The notes under the pieces were generated by a model, which searched no databases, was not told the DNA's origin, and was given only the letters and a program-made list of their open reading frames with translations. DNA of 64,000 nt, from the NCBI RefSeq assembly GCF_000003195.3, contig NC_012870.2:9354501-9418500 (forward strand), read 5' to 3'. Positions 23,997 through 36,611 of this stretch are shown piece after piece (positions within the stretch are counted from its first letter, which is position 1; each line of letters starts with the position of its first letter). Source of the stretch: Sorghum bicolor (Eukaryota > Streptophyta > Magnoliopsida > Poales > Poaceae). Position numbers and translations under genes: made by a program.

Positions 23997-25607
23997 TCGC
24001 TATCATCGTATCAATTTGCCTGGTTACTCACTCCGGTTACATACACTATATAAACGTAGTGGCACGTTGTTTTTGTAGTCGGCCAATTTTGACTGTTTAA
24101 GTGATTGTTTGGTTAAATAATGGCTAAACGACAAGTAATCAAATCCGTTTAGGGGCACAGCGATATTTTCCTAATCTATATTTGTTCTTTTTAATACAAT
24201 CGGTAACTCTCTTGTTTGTTTTGTTTTAATAAATAAAAAATTAAGAAAATGAAAACCATCAATAAATATTAGAGTAAAATATTCAGATTTGATACATAAT
24301 AATGCCATCCGCCAATGGGAGCATGGGATACGTTCGCCGTTTCCTAAACAACAACTGTACTGAACACTGAAGCCAATAACGACCAAACAGGTCTGTTGAC
24401 AGTATACTAATGCCCCGTTCATAAAACCTGATATTTTAGAAATAAAACTTTGTCTTAGCAGACTTAATAATATTTTAGCTCATGAACACTTGAGATCGCG
24501 ACTTGTATGCCATGCATTTCTTTTTAATAAGTGGCTTATCTCATATTGCGCTTGGATCACATACAATCAATAGGGGTACACAAATGCTTTTCATTTAGAG
24601 CTAATCTATTCTAAAGAAAAAAAATCTAAAGCACCAAGTATTTTAGAGACCGAGAGAATATATCATCTTGAAACTTAGGCAGCACAACCGCAAACCACAC
24701 AATCAATCACTCCCACTCGACAACAAGATCACTTCGAGTAGGTAGCTTGTCCTGTTGCCGCCATCCATGTAACCCGATCGATCCCTGATTACCCACCTAG
24801 CCCATCCATTCACCGAATAAAATAAAAATAGGCCCTACCGAAAAGAACCTCATGCCATTGCCATCGTGATTCATCCCTCAAAATTCGCCCCATCCTCTTC
24901 TTTTTTTCCCCCCTCTTCCACATACAAAGAACACATCTTGTCCAACAGCCTTATCCTATCATTGTAGGATTCGAGTGGTGAGCTGAGCTGAGCTGAGTGA
25001 GTTGACGCAGGCCCCGTTTCCTTTTCTTCACACACATTGCGAATGTGCGATCGCAAACTCGAGCCAGTCCTGACTGACCCGACCCGCCACCCGCACCGAA
25101 CCCCCGCGTGTGCGCGCACCACGTCTCCGACCGATCCCTCGCGCCCCGCCCCGTCCCGTCCCGGCCGGCCGAATCGGCGGACCCGTCCGTCCACGAGGCT
25201 CCACGCGTAACGCCGCTGGTACCGCCGCCGCAACGAAATTTCCACGCGCTGCTGCGCCTGCACGCGCCGCGCCGCGCCACCCATGCCTCTCCCTCTGCTG
25301 CTGCCGCCGCCGGCGTGGGTCGGACGACGGAGTGCGATCCAGCCACGGGATAGATGGATCGGATAGGAATAGGGATAGGGACTAGGAGTTGGGGTTGGTT
25401 ACGGCGGGTGAGGTCACCCCCGCGGCGCGCGCGCGCGAGGGTGTCCGTGCCCGTCCGTGCTGTGCTGGCCCGCGCACGCGGGCGTACCGGCCCGGCGCAT
25501 GTGGGTGAGGGCCGCCGCAATAGAGAAGGTTGCCCGCGACGGGGGAAACGGGGGCGAGGCCAAGGGGGGATGGAACGGCCACGGGGTGAGGACACAGCTG
25601 AGGTTGA

Positions 25608-25632
25608 GGGGGGGGGGGGGGGGGGGGGGGGG
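25608..25632. repeat. G homopolymer of 25 bases
   Basis: An unbroken G run inside CpG-rich DNA. It could form a G-quadruplex; its length is also a likely sequencing or assembly uncertainty. Confidence 0.9.
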
Positions 25633-27299
25633 CAGGCAGGCGCGCGATCGCGTCGGTGTGGGTCAGCCAGTCACACGCGAATTGACCCGCCCGCGCAACA
25701 CCCACACACACACACAGCCGGGATCGGCCGGCCGGTGCGGGGACCCGTCCACGGCCAGGCCATCTCCATATTTTTCTGCCCCTTTTCGTTTTTCTTTACC
25801 CTGCGGTGGGCCAGGGCTGTCCCCGGGGGGAGTCAGAGACCCCAGAGCTGGAGCTGGGGGTGACTGGGATGGGAAGGGAGAGGTACTACTACAGACCGAC
25901 GGGTGGGACCCGCCACCACGCTGCCTCCATCATCTCCTGACATGAGCCACCTGATCCCGATTGGACAGCTGTTGCTGCCGCCCGCCTCACGCTCTCCGAC
26001 TTCCTACTGCGTCGCACGGCGCACCTCATTGGCCGCCCGTCCTGCCGCACCTTACCGCGGGGTTAAAATAAAATTATACTTTACTGTAGTACGGAGTATA
26101 CTTAAGCAGAGAGATCAAGGGCCGGGATTAAATAAATCAACTGATCACTAGTTTTATCAGTAAACCCTCACTGTAAACCACGCATTCTCGAGGAGATTTT
26201 GTGGCGCGAGCGCGGAGATTCCATGGACCATGCGCGTCCTCCATACTGTCAGACGCAGATTTTATCGGTGGGAGGGGGGCGGATCACGGGACGCGTGAAA
26301 TGTTCCTCTGCCCCTCGCGGCGGACAGTTACCGCGCCGCGCGGTTAATTTGAATTGGGCGGACGCCGGCGTGTGCGCCCCTGGGGAGGACAAGACCTCAA
26401 CAGAAGTGGCAATGTATCGTACAGTAGCAGCAGTGCCCTCTCAGGTTGCCACTGCTCCCTCCCCACACGTCTGCGCCAATCCCAGCACCGCAGGCAGTAA
26501 AAGTTCTTGTACCCCCAGCTGGCGATTAAACGGCGGTGGTTACGCCGGGATTAAAACGTTACTACGCACGCACGCCGCCGTGTTGTACAGGAGTAGCCCC
26601 CGTCTTCTGACAGTAAAACGTTACTGCTCCCGGTCCTTTTTGCCTGGGCTTGCTAAACCAGAGGTTGTTGGTTTTCCATTGGTGATTGTTCTTCTTTCTC
26701 CTGTCAAAGCTTGGAGGAGAAAGCACATACCAGTAGGGTCATGGCTTACTGTACAGCTCTAGTCCTGCTTCTACGGTTCTACCTGACTTTCTCTGATTAT
26801 GTGATAGATAGAGGAGATTGATTAATAATAATGCGCACTGATTGCATAGCAGATAAACATCCATTCAATATTGCACAGGAACAGTCGTCAGTCTGGCTTG
26901 CGATGCAGCTCCCATGTGAACGCCCATGAGTATTTTTAGATCGTGAACAGCCGGCAGAGGACGGCATACAGGCGCAGGGATACAAGCAAGGCAAAGTAAC
27001 GAGATGTTTCCTTCATTAGCAACCGCAGTACACATCGGCCATGGCTACCTCTACGAGACTGGAGGATTTCTCACAGAAAGGATGGGCAACACAAAAGCAA
27101 CCTTATCTGTCCTTCTGATGAGATGGTAAATCTAAATACTCCTAGAAAAGCAAAGCAATTCCGCAAATTCCAATCCGAGGAGTACATGAGGGAATTCACA
27201 ATACGGAATGCTACAGCATTACGATCATCATCATTACAGAGGACGAATAGGCCAAGAATCGTGTACATGATGATGCAAGAAGCATTCGAACAGATGAAC

Positions 27300-27714
27300 A
27301 TAGCTAAAGTTCAGATTGGATGCACTGTATACAAAATTCTCATTCGAGCTAACGAAATCCGGTTCGTCCTTATTGGATATCAGCGCTTGGGAGGAATTAC
27401 ACATAATAATAATAATAGACATTTAAACATAACAATAGGGGCTACGGGCTACCATAGTTGACGGATTGAAGCAACGGGAAGAGAGGGGGATCGGAAACAA
27501 GAACGAACACAGGCCCGATCCGGTCGGAGTCAAAGTGTCCAGTCCATCTCATCACGCCGGCGAGAACCGTGGCCCGGTCGCCTAATAACTGCAATTCATT
27601 CAGCGTTCATTGACGTCTACAGCTTCAACTGCGCCGGCGAGCTCGGGGAGGCTGCGCCATGCCCGGGGCCGGGGGACGTGTGCCTTGATCAGCGTCCAAA
27701 ACCCCACCCCATGA
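27300..27714 (-). other. Probable 3' UTR of the DELLA gene
   Basis: It follows the stop codon on the minus strand: pyrimidine-rich sequence and then an AT-rich segment (ATTATTATTATTATG, about 27400-27416) where polyadenylation is plausible. The exact end cannot be seen. Confidence 0.4.
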
Positions 27715-29598
27715 TCACGGAGCGGCGAGGCGCCATGCCGAGGTGGCGATGAGCGGGCGCGTATGCCACCCCAGGGTCAGGCACCCGTCCTTCTCCTCCA
27801 CCCTGTACCCGTCGCCGCCGTTGAAGAGTGCCAGCAGCGTGCTCGCCTGCTTGTAGGCATTGGAGCCCAGGTGCACGGGCTCGAACCCGGAGCCGACGAG
27901 GCGGCCGCGCCACTGACTCAGCGTCTCGTGGCGCTCCGTGCGCTCCGCGCCCTCACATGCCACAACGTTGCAGATCTGCCGGCCCAGGTACACCTCGGAC
28001 ATGACCTGGTCCGTGCCGCCGGCCGCGGCCGGAGAGGCATCGGTGGATTGGCCGGAGCCGGCGCCCTCGAGAGAATCGAACATGGTGGAGTAGTAGTGCA
28101 GGGACTCCGTGAAGCGGTCAAGGAATGTGCCGGAGTTGTGGTTGGCCTCCTGCTCGACCACGGTCACGATCCTCGGCCGCACCGCGCGCACCGTGCCCAG
28201 GACCTTCTCCAGGGCGCCGGGCTGAGCGAGCAGCCGATGCAGCTCGAACACTGAGTTGACGGCGATCACCTCGGGCTCCTCATCCTTGTCGTCCCCCTCC
28301 GGTTGCAGCATGAACGGCTCCAGGTCAGCGAGCGTGGCGGCGACGAGGCCACGATACTGGAAGTCGACGCGGATGGTGTGCGCGAACTGAGCAAGTTTCC
28401 AGCCCACCTGTTGCAAGGCGTCGGTCTCGTCGTGCTGCGGTGGGCCGACGCCGGTGAGTCGGAACGATGGGGGGCCGCCAGGACGGAGGGCGAGGGCCTG
28501 GAGAAGAGCCGGCCACTGCAGCCCCTGCTTGATGCCGAAGTCGACGACGTGGACGCGGCGGCAGCCGGCGAAAGCCTCGAGGATTGCCTGGTTCGCGGTG
28601 AAGTGGGCGAACTTGAGGTAGGGGCAGGACTCGTAGAAGTGCGCGTGCAGGAAGTCGGCGACGGCGGCGTCGAGGAGGGAGGTGTCCGGCGTCGGGCGGA
28701 AGCGATACACGCGGCGGGCAAGCGCCTCGCCGAAGTAGGCGGCGACCTTGCGCATGGCACCGCCCTGCGACGAGGCCAGCATGGGGATCTGCTTGACCAG
28801 CGCGTCCGCCGCAGAGAAGTTCTCCTGCTGCACGGCCTCCGCGCACGCCAGCAGCGCGTGCACGAGCCGGATCCCAGCCTCCTGCGTGTCCATCACCACC
28901 ACCGGCACGGCGGGCCCGTTGGCCGCCGCGGGCGCCTGCGTCGCGGGCGGGGCAGCCTCGACCACGGAGCTCCTAGTGCGGCCGCCATCCATGGATGACG
29001 ACGAGGAAGACGAAGACGACGTGCTGCCGCCGCCAGTCCGCATCCGCTTGGGCTCCCGCGTGGAGTCCGTGGAGGACGGGTCGGCCGACGCCACCGCCAC
29101 CGGCGAGGGGATCGGCTTCAGGGCGTAGGTGCTGCTGGACGAGTCGACGGCGGGCGGGAGATCGAAGTAGCCAGCACCGGCGGCGGCGCCACTTGTGACG
29201 GTGGACGAGGTGGACGCGAGCCTCGGGGCCGGCGGCGTCGTCGCGGGCGGGAGCGGCGGTGGGGGCGCGTTGAGCTCGGACAGCATGCTCTCGAGCCAGG
29301 ACGACAGGTCGGAGGGATTGTAGTGCACGGTGTCCGTGGCGAGGTGCGAGATGAAGCCGTCATCAGCGGTAGCGCCGGCGCCGCCAACGCCGCCCATCCC
29401 CATGGCCATCTCGAGCTGCTCCAGCTTCTGTGCGACGTCCGCCATATCCGACGAACGCACCTTGTAGCCGAGCGAGGCCAGCATCTCGTCCAGCTCCTCC
29501 TCCTGCTCCCCTGCCCCCGCCGCCGCCACCATCATCTTGTCCTTGGAGGAGCCCATGTCGCCGCCGCTCCCGCCGGCGTCTTGGTACTCGCGCTTCAT
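27715..29598 (-). CDS. D8: DELLA protein (GRAS family), gibberellin-response repressor; D8/SLR1 orthologue
   Basis: Intronless, 627 residues, start context GAGATCATGAAG, stop TGA. DELLA-type N-terminus: [11 protein letters not shown] (37-47), LEQLE (59-63), TVHYNP (90-95), the regions that contact the gibberellin receptor GID1. A Ser/Thr-rich linker with a poly-Ser run (about 192-202) and a basic KRMR (184-187) follow. GRAS domain: first leucine-rich region [13 protein letters not shown] (245-257), VHVVD (349-353) for the VHIID core, LTGVGPP, PFYRE region about 447-520, and SAW end [17 protein letters not shown] (611-627). By family knowledge it is a nuclear transcriptional co-regulator that restrains growth until gibberellin triggers GID1 binding, SCF ubiquitination and degradation. 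Both GID1-contact motifs are present, so the allele is not of the dwarfing N-terminal-deletion type. Within the core motif the second Leu of DELLA is Met (DEMLA). Orthology to maize D8/D9 and rice SLR1 is recognised from memory. Confidence 0.97.
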   Translation of the reverse strand: MKREYQDAGGSGGDMGSSKDKMMVAAAGAGEQEEELDEMLASLGYKVRSSDMADVAQKLEQLEMAMGMGGVGGAGATADDGFISHLATDTVHYNPSDLSSWLESMLSELNAPPPPLPPATTPPAPRLASTSSTVTSGAAAGAGYFDLPPAVDSSSSTYALKPIPSPVAVASADPSSTDSTREPKRMRTGGGSTSSSSSSSSSMDGGRTRSSVVEAAPPATQAPAAANGPAVPVVVMDTQEAGIRLVHALLACAEAVQQENFSAADALVKQIPMLASSQGGAMRKVAAYFGEALARRVYRFRPTPDTSLLDAAVADFLHAHFYESCPYLKFAHFTANQAILEAFAGCRRVHVVDFGIKQGLQWPALLQALALRPGGPPSFRLTGVGPPQHDETDALQQVGWKLAQFAHTIRVDFQYRGLVAATLADLEPFMLQPEGDDKDEEPEVIAVNSVFELHRLLAQPGALEKVLGTVRAVRPRIVTVVEQEANHNSGTFLDRFTESLHYYSTMFDSLEGAGSGQSTDASPAAAGGTDQVMSEVYLGRQICNVVACEGAERTERHETLSQWRGRLVGSGFEPVHLGSNAYKQASTLLALFNGGDGYRVEEKDGCLTLGWHTRPLIATSAWRLAAP

Positions 29599-29842
29599 GA
29601 TCTCGGAGCTACAGGCCTAGCTAGCCAGCGAATAATTGCTTGCGCGCCTCGGTTTCGGTTCTGGGATAGCTTGGGATTTGGATCCAGGGTTGGGAAGTGG
29701 GAGTGGTGAAGGGAAGGGAAGGGAAGGGGAGGGGGAGGGAGGAAGCGGGCGAGAGAGGGGAAGCGAGCGAGAGAGGGGAACTAGTAGTAGTAGTAGTAGC
29801 GGCAGGCGAAGGCGGCCGCGAACGAAGGCAGGCATCAGCCAT
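29599..29842 (-). promoter_or_regulatory. CT-rich 5' leader of the DELLA gene with candidate uORFs
   Basis: Read on the minus strand the leader is strongly CT-rich (about 29697-29785), as in many plant 5' UTRs. Two ATGs, at 29842 and 29835, open overlapping reading frames of 73 and 72 codons that end at 29621 and 29617, about 20 bases before the main ATG. Whether they are in the mRNA depends on the unknown start site. Confidence 0.4.
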
Positions 29843-29865
29843 CAGGTGATGAGAGAGGAAGGCAT

Positions 29866-29876
29866 CTATCTATAGT
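29866..29876 (-). promoter_or_regulatory. Possible TATA box of the DELLA gene
   Basis: The minus strand reads ACTATAGATAG, about 270 bases upstream of the ATG; initiation about 30 bases downstream would fall near 29840. Confidence 0.3.
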
Positions 29877-30301
29877 CTCTCGCTGCAGGTGGGGGCCGTG
29901 GCAGGTCCCTCCTCCAACGCGCGCACAGCGTTGGATCGATGGACGGATTCGCCGCGCCCGTCCTTTTCACCAGACAAACTTCACCATCCAGTTAGAAAAT
30001 CCTCCGCCCACCACCCCAAAGATCGCCACAAATTATAAAAAGAGGGCGATGAGAAGTGGGGAGCTGCGTCCACGGCTCACTTCTCCATCTTGCAAGCCTT
30101 GTCAAAAAAAAAAACTTCTCCATCTTGCAAGCCAATGGCGAGCCGAACTTTGTAGCTTGTGGAACTAAACTCTGTAGTTCAGCCTGCGGCCAGAGAAATG
30201 CCGCGAGTGGGGAAGGCGCCTTGGATACCAGGCGAAATTCCCCATATATCGACCGTCGACGCAATTATTTAAAATGAAATGATGCAGCCCACCCTTTGTT
30301 A

Positions 30302-30545
30302 GGCCTTGTTTAGTTCGTCCTGAAAACCAAAATTTTTTCAAGATTCTCCATCACATCGAATCTTGTGGTACATGCATAAAACATTAAATATAGACGAAAA
30401 CAAAAACTAATTATACAGTTTAGCTGTAAATCACGAGACGAATCTTTTGATCCTAGTTAGTCCATGATTAGATAATATTTGTCACAAACAAACGAAAAGT
30501 GCTACAATACCGAAAACTTTTCGCTTTTCAGAACTAAACAAGGCC
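30302..30545. mobile_element. Tourist-like MITE (copy 9, inverted) upstream of the DELLA gene
   Basis: GGCCTTGTTTAGTTCG ... AACTAAACAAGGCC, TTA target duplication on both sides. Confidence 0.9.
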
Positions 30546-30623
30546 TTAGTCTAGCAATAAAAAAACAGTACTCTATCCCTGCCTTCTGTAATTAGATTCT
30601 TTTCTTGCGAATATCTGTAATTA

Positions 30624-31150
30624 GAACCTTGTTTAGTTTGTAAAAAAGTTTCAAGATTTTCCGTCACATCGAATCTTGCGGCACATACATGGAGTATTAA
30701 ATTTAGACGAAAACATAAACTAATTATACAGTTTGCCTGTAAATCACGAGATGAATCTTTAGACCCTAATTCGTCTATGATTGGACAATATTTACCACAA
30801 ACAAACGAAAATGCTACAGTACCCAAAATCCAAAATTTTTGCCAACTAAGGCTGTCTCCAATAGCATATGCATTTGGGAACCCAAACTCAAAATAGGTTT
30901 CCAACACAATACCTATAGCCTCCAACAGAGTACTTATACACAAAACCTATTTTGGGTATCAGGGGAGGCATAACCCAAATTTGGGTATCCTCTCTCCTCG
31001 AGACCCATTTGCAGAGAGTGTTGTCTTTTAGGTCTTGTTGTTGGAGAAGACTAAAAATAGGTATGGAACCTTTTACCTGTAGCGCTACCCAAAGGACAAA
31101 TGGGTCTTGTATTTTGGGTGACGATTGTTGGAGATAGTCTAAACAAGGCC
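30624..31150. mobile_element. Tourist-like MITE (copy 10, inverted) split by a second MITE
   Basis: Starts GAACCTTGTTTAG, interior typical of the family, interrupted in its right terminus at AACTAA (30844-30849); ACAAGGCC resumes at 31143-31150. Confidence 0.82.
30850..31139. mobile_element. Different Tourist-like MITE, GGCTGTCTCCAA termini, nested in copy 10
   Basis: 290 bp with imperfect inverted ends GGCTGTCTCCAATAG and GATTGTTGGAGATAGTC; target duplication TAA at 30847-30849 and 31140-31142. Internal words such as CCCAAATTTGGGTATC and CAAAACCTATTTTGGG are palindromic. Confidence 0.8.
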
Positions 31151-31508
31151 AGATTCATGTAGGAGTATGCATTGTCACAGTCAGAATAAATATATCTTCA
31201 TGGCCCAAGTCGTGTGTCGACCGAGAATCCACTAAAATTTAAAATAATAATTAAGCTTTGAAACCAAAAATAATTATTTTGTGGAAAGGATCTAAATTTC
31301 GGAGGAGGGGGGGGGGGACGCAGATCATCCAAGCTTATTGATAGGACTCTTTGCAAAGCAAGAATGCTTAAGTTTTATCTAACATTCTTGTCCTGGTTCG
31401 GTTGAATCAAGAGTTTGATCATTTAGTTTGTAAATTGGTCAGAGCTAGGTTGAACCGAGGGTTTTCACGTTGAACTGTGGGCTCAATAGAGCCACTTCTA
31501 GACATTAA
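31151..31508. other. Gene-free interval
   Basis: AT-rich, with a G run near 31307-31318; nothing coding seen. Confidence 0.5.
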
Positions 31509-31750
31509 GGCCTTGTTTAGTTCCAAAAATTTTTGCAAAATAGGTACTGTAGCACTTTCGTTTGTTTGTGACAAATATTGTCCAATCATGGATTAACTAG
31601 GCTCAAAAGATTCATCTCATCAATTTCGACCAAACTATGTAATTAGTTTTTATTTTCGTCTATATTTAATACTCCATGCATGCGTCTAAAGATTCGATGT
31701 GACGGAGAATCTGAAAAATTTTGCAAAATTTTTTTGAACTAAATAAGGCC
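31509..31750. mobile_element. Tourist-like MITE (copy 11)
   Basis: GGCCTTGTTTAGTTCC ... GAACTAAATAAGGCC with TAA on both sides. Confidence 0.9.
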
Positions 31751-34700
31751 TAAATTTTTTGTGCTCTTATAAAATTAATGTGCTAGAGAGAGGATCAACA
31801 TAATAACCCCACGTATACCAAGAGGGAAGTCGATTGGGTATGTTACTGTTGTGATGATAATGGGTTACTTTTTTTCTCTTATATATATAGTGGGGATATT
31901 ACATAAAAAAATGTTTATAAATCGGTGGCCCAACGTTGAACCATTGAACATGACTAGTTGGCTCAACACTTTATGCCGGTTCTAGCCACAACTAAAATTT
32001 CTAGCATTATTCCTTCATAGTGATACTTGTGATGGGATTAAAAGGTGTCATAAACGGCTCTCCATTTTTACATGATCATAAGTTCATAACATGTCATGCA
32101 GTACAAATTAGTTGTAGTGTGTAGCATGTGATGGTGAGCTCTGACTAGCTTTGGCTTTGGCTCATCCCTGCACTATTGCAAGGAGCCGTTTTTATATATC
32201 ATCTTAAACTGAACTAGGAGCATACAAAATCAATATTTTTGGTTTTATGGGTTCCGGCTCTTCTACGTACAGTGGCAAGGAGCTAGAGCCATGCCAAACA
32301 AAACATAGCATGAGCCTTTGGAAAGGTCCATGAGCAAAAAAAAGGGGGGCAAAACTCAAAGAGAATAGCATGAATCCTTGGAAAAAAAATTATAGCAGAA
32401 TAAGTCCAAGAACTAGTAATTAGAGCAAAGGACCTTGCCAAGACATTTTGGCTGGGAGCCTTATTTCTGACTTTTCCTCGCTGCAATGGAATTTTCAAAG
32501 GTATTATGTATAAGACTTTAGACAACTGTACTATACATAACATCATTCAATATAAAGACAGATAGGTTGTTTATGCATCTTAATACACAAAGTTGATGAC
32601 TAGCATTATGTTCCTTATAAATTCAAATTTAATTTAAGTTATGCTTCATTTTTAATGATCTGTTGCAACTAGTTATACATATGGTTATGGACAGTACTAA
32701 TGAAAAGCGGCCAATATTCCATGTTATTGTTGTTATTTTGAAACGCATTTTCTTTGGTCTTAGATTGATTTTACTAAAAGTGTATGGAAAGACTTTGATG
32801 AATGTGAAACACGTAAAGTCATACAAGCAGCTAGTGCGTTAAAACTAGTAAGGTGACCATTGCAAATGTTATGGGTAGTTCTTTTCACGATAATATTTGA
32901 AATTTCTTACTTTAAAATATTTTTTATTAACAATTTTGTTTTTTTATTTAGTTGTATTGTTTATTTCTACATTTGTTCCATTGCCTCTATGCGCATAAAC
33001 TCTATGTAGCTATCGTCGGTCAGTACTTGGCTTATGATTATTATTATCTCTCTCTCTCATCTTACTTTTCTTCCCATTCCAAGCACATGGATGTCGCGTT
33101 CCATTGCATCTATCCGAAAAACTCTATGTAACTATTGTCGACTAATATCTTGGCTTATGCTTATTATTGTCTCCCTTATCTTACTTTTCATCGCACTCCA
33201 ATCACATGGATGTCCAATTTCTGTTGATGACAAACTAAAGTCAGTTTTCAATTTTACTTTTTGTGAGCTTGAGTGCTCAATAAAATCACACCCAAGTCAC
33301 CTAGAAACGGTTTAGTTTCTTGGCCCCCTTATAAATATAAATGTCAGATTATCTTGCACATCCGATTGCAAAAATCATGCATGTTCTGTATGCATTGTTT
33401 AATCATGTCCTCTGTGTTTTTCTTCATTTTTTTATTACCTTTGCAAAATTTAGTTATGACATTAATAGAATTGTAGACTACTATCTCTTTTCATTCATGT
33501 TCTGTATGCATTGGAGTCTTTATTTATCTTTTTTTCTTATTTCTTTTGATAGATTAAACCATTGCAATTTTCATATATAAAATCAATACTGTAGTTTCTA
33601 GATATAAAGAGTGGAAGAAATACACTTTTTCAATTTTCATCAGTAATACAATGACACACAATAACTATTTTATTTAATCATTTTTAAAATGTAAAACCAA
33701 ATTACTTTTTTATATAACATTTATTTTTGAATGTGGCTACTTAATATTTATAATTGATGACAAATATTTTTTGGTATTTTCTATATGATTTATTTTGAGT
33801 TCAAGCTATTAACTCTTAATATTTTTATTCAAATTGTCTTACTAATTGTGTTTTACATGGAATTTTTATTTAGATATTTTTCTAGTTTAATTTATTATTT
33901 GAAATTTATTCTTTACTAATTATAATGGAAATAGACCCTCAACAATATGATTTAGAACTATAATATATTGGGTTGTAAGTATAACTAGATATGATTATAT
34001 TTTTTTTCTTTTTTGCTATGTTCATCATCATTCCGAACTTTGCATAGCTGCTACCCTAATGATCGGAACATGCTCTCTATTTCCCATTCCAACCTTATCT
34101 GCTCATGATTGTATTCCTTTTTTTTCTAATAATGTTGTTCATTTCAGTTTTATTGAATGATAATTTCCTTTTTTTTAGATTGGCTAGGTAATTTCTTTTG
34201 TTTGTTAGTAGGACTTTCTTTTAGTATTATTCTTGGATTATGACATTTCACTTTGTTAAGATGTGAAACATGGTGTTGGGTTTGTTCCGGGCTCTTTGGT
34301 TTAATATAGATCGTTATAATAAAATTCAATGGTGTATAATCTTTCTCTTTTTATGTAATCTCATAATTTATGCTCTCTCCTAACAAACATGAGGGCTTCT
34401 TTTAACATTGTTGTATATATATAACCAACTAGGTGATTATTTGTTTGATTGTAATTGTTCTCTCTTGACGTCCCCCAAATACATCTATTTGTACCAACAC
34501 CATACATGGTCGACCAAATCATTGGCTTAAAGACTCCTCTTACTTTTTATTCAACTCCTTTCCCGTGGCTGCCCAATTTCTACTGATGGAAGATCTAGAT
34601 ATCCTTTAGTTTGTGGTAAGCCCAATAGAATTATTATGTAAGTCTCTCTCGGAAATAAAACTTAAATTATATTGTACCATTGTCAAAGATCTCTAGTTGC

Positions 34701-35339
34701 CTGTTTTGCTCTATAACATTTTTGGATTCATCATAATTAATATGACCAACAGTTGGCCTAAGCATTTCCAAACTAATCCATGGAACCATCATGATTCACG
34801 GACACTAGTGAGTTACTGATGTCTGGCCTACTACTTATGACACTCTGCTACATTGCCGTGATCCATGCTATTTGTTTTCACTTGTGTCCATACTTTTGAC
34901 CAACCTCCTTGAATTATATATAATAAATATCTAAAACACGTGCCTTTCAGCTTTTCACTAGCCCGTGCCCCCTCCCAACACAGTACAAAAACTTTTCATA
35001 CACCTATAAAAATTCATTTTACAGCATAACAATACATCAATTTAGCTACTTTTAATGATAATCTTGTGATTTTTTTCTTTATAAATACTTACTATATAGA
35101 ATAAAAATATTAAAAAATTATTGAGAAATATGTTTAGGTATTTATTTATCATATTTGGATTAGACATATGTTATCATATTTGCCCGGCTAGCTCCGCCTC
35201 TGGTTCCTTTTTGTTTAAAAAAGACGTGATTGCTGTAGATATTTGAAGCAGGCCACACGAGGGCAAACATGGATACTTGGTACAAAAGGCATCCGGTCAT
35301 GGGCAAATCGTTGGACCCAGCCTCCCACTTATTTTTGTT
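31751..35339. other. AT-rich gene-free interval
   Basis: Only short open frames of biased AT composition. Contains a diverged tandem pair at about 32997-33215. No exon series or domain recognised. Confidence 0.6.
32997..33215. repeat. Diverged tandem repeat, period about 120 bp
   Basis: Two units share AACTCTATGTA, CTTGGCTTATG, CATCTTACTTTTC-like and CACATGGATGTC words in the same order. Confidence 0.7.
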
Positions 35340-36000
35340 TAAAATATTCCGTGGCATCCATTGTTTCTGCTGCGCACAGTTACGTGCTAATCCAATCACA
35401 GGCGCGCTGAGCTGCCGTGGGCCACGGACGGTCGCCGGCGCGCCCCCCACGCGCTTTGCGATTCGCGCAACGGCTCCCGTTTCGCCGGCCCCCGCCCTCG
35501 ACGAGCCACCGGTTCACGAGGCCCCCCCTCCCCCCCCAATCCTCAACGCGAGCGAGCCCGCTGCTGCCACGTGCCAGGCAGCGCCATGTGCTGCTCCCTG
35601 GGCGATCACTGTGAAGCCCTGGTCTTTGTGGACCAGAGCTGCTGCCGCGCGGGCCTCCCTCCTCTGGGGCCGGCTCGGATCGGTCCACCGTGCACCGCGT
35701 TCGCCCGGGAGAGTTTTTACCACCATGATATCGTACGACCCCGCCAACAGGGGTGGTAATGAAACCCTCCTCAGAGATGAGGCCCTGTTGTTGTTGCCTC
35801 GTGCCGTTGTGCATGACTGTACGGGAGGACGCAGAATTGGCTACGCCTACTACTACACGTTTTGGTGCAGCGGAGGACAGGAGCACTGGAGCAGAAGCAC
35901 GCTGTGAGTGTGCATGCCTTGCCTCGATTCACGCCTTTGAGATGCAATGCAAGCGGCCGGCCGGCCTCCGGGGATCTGCCTTTTGGAGATAGTATATCGA
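35340..36000. other. GC/CpG-rich island without a recognised gene
   Basis: An abrupt rise in GC inside AT-rich DNA. An open frame of 212 codons crosses it (35269-35907, +), but its composition (Ala, Pro, Arg) fits chance opening of GC-rich DNA and no domain is visible. It could be a promoter or first-exon remnant. Confidence 0.35.
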
Positions 36001-36368
36001 GCCGTACTAGACTAATGGAGTCTGAGGTTCTTGTGCACCAATATAGTAACTTTCGTCTGGTTGTTGAGGTATTTCTTTCGAAAAAAGAATCATGTACATG
36101 ATTTTTGGTAGTCAGTAGTCACACAACCATAACAATGAGCTTTAGTGTATTTGGATTTGGAAATCTCATTGGCCCTTTTTTTTCTCTATTTTATATTCAC
36201 TATACAACAACCTCGTTAAGCTATTTAAGGTGAGCAAAGTGCCGGTTTTCTTTTTGCCTCTTTCTTTTTATTAGACTAGATTACTGGGAACGAATCATTA
36301 GAAACCCTCATGATCCTTGCTACACCAATGAAGCCGAGAGGCCTACACTCGTGACGCGTCACTCTTTA

Positions 36369-36611
36369 GGCCTTGTTTACTTCTCAAAAAATTTTGCAAA
36401 ATTTTTCAGATTCCCCGTCACATTAAATCTTTAGACGTATGCATGGAGTATTAAATATAGACAAAAATAAAAACTAATTGCATAGTTTGGTCGGAATTGA
36501 TGAGATGAATCTTTTAAGCCTAGTTAATCCATGATTGGACAATTTTTGTCACAAACAAACGAAATTGCTACAGTACCTATTTTGCAAAAATTTTTGGAAC
36601 TAAACAAGGCC
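36369..36611. mobile_element. Tourist-like MITE (copy 12, inverted)
   Basis: GGCCTTGTTTACTTC ... GGAACTAAACAAGGCC, TTA target duplication on both sides. Confidence 0.9.

Larger units (their letters stand above)
23037..27299. other. Intergenic DNA downstream of the DELLA gene
   Basis: Holds one MITE-like element (23488-23815), a TTG microsatellite, a CpG-rich stretch (about 25.0-25.9 kb) with a pure G run, and scattered short open frames without recognisable domains. No gene recognised. Confidence 0.5.

Noticed and set aside
24951..25595. 214-codon Arg/Gly/Ser-rich ORF on the minus strand
   Set aside because: Composition fits chance opening in CpG-rich DNA; overlapping frames are open on both strands and no domain or intron structure is seen.
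9136..27299. Possible microRNA gene in the long gene-free stretch
   Set aside because: I looked by eye for well-known conserved plant miRNA sequences and found none; small RNA data would be needed to say more.
28303..28998. Long open frames on + strand within the DELLA gene
   Set aside because: They are antisense shadows of a GC-biased intronless gene; the minus-strand protein is unmistakable.
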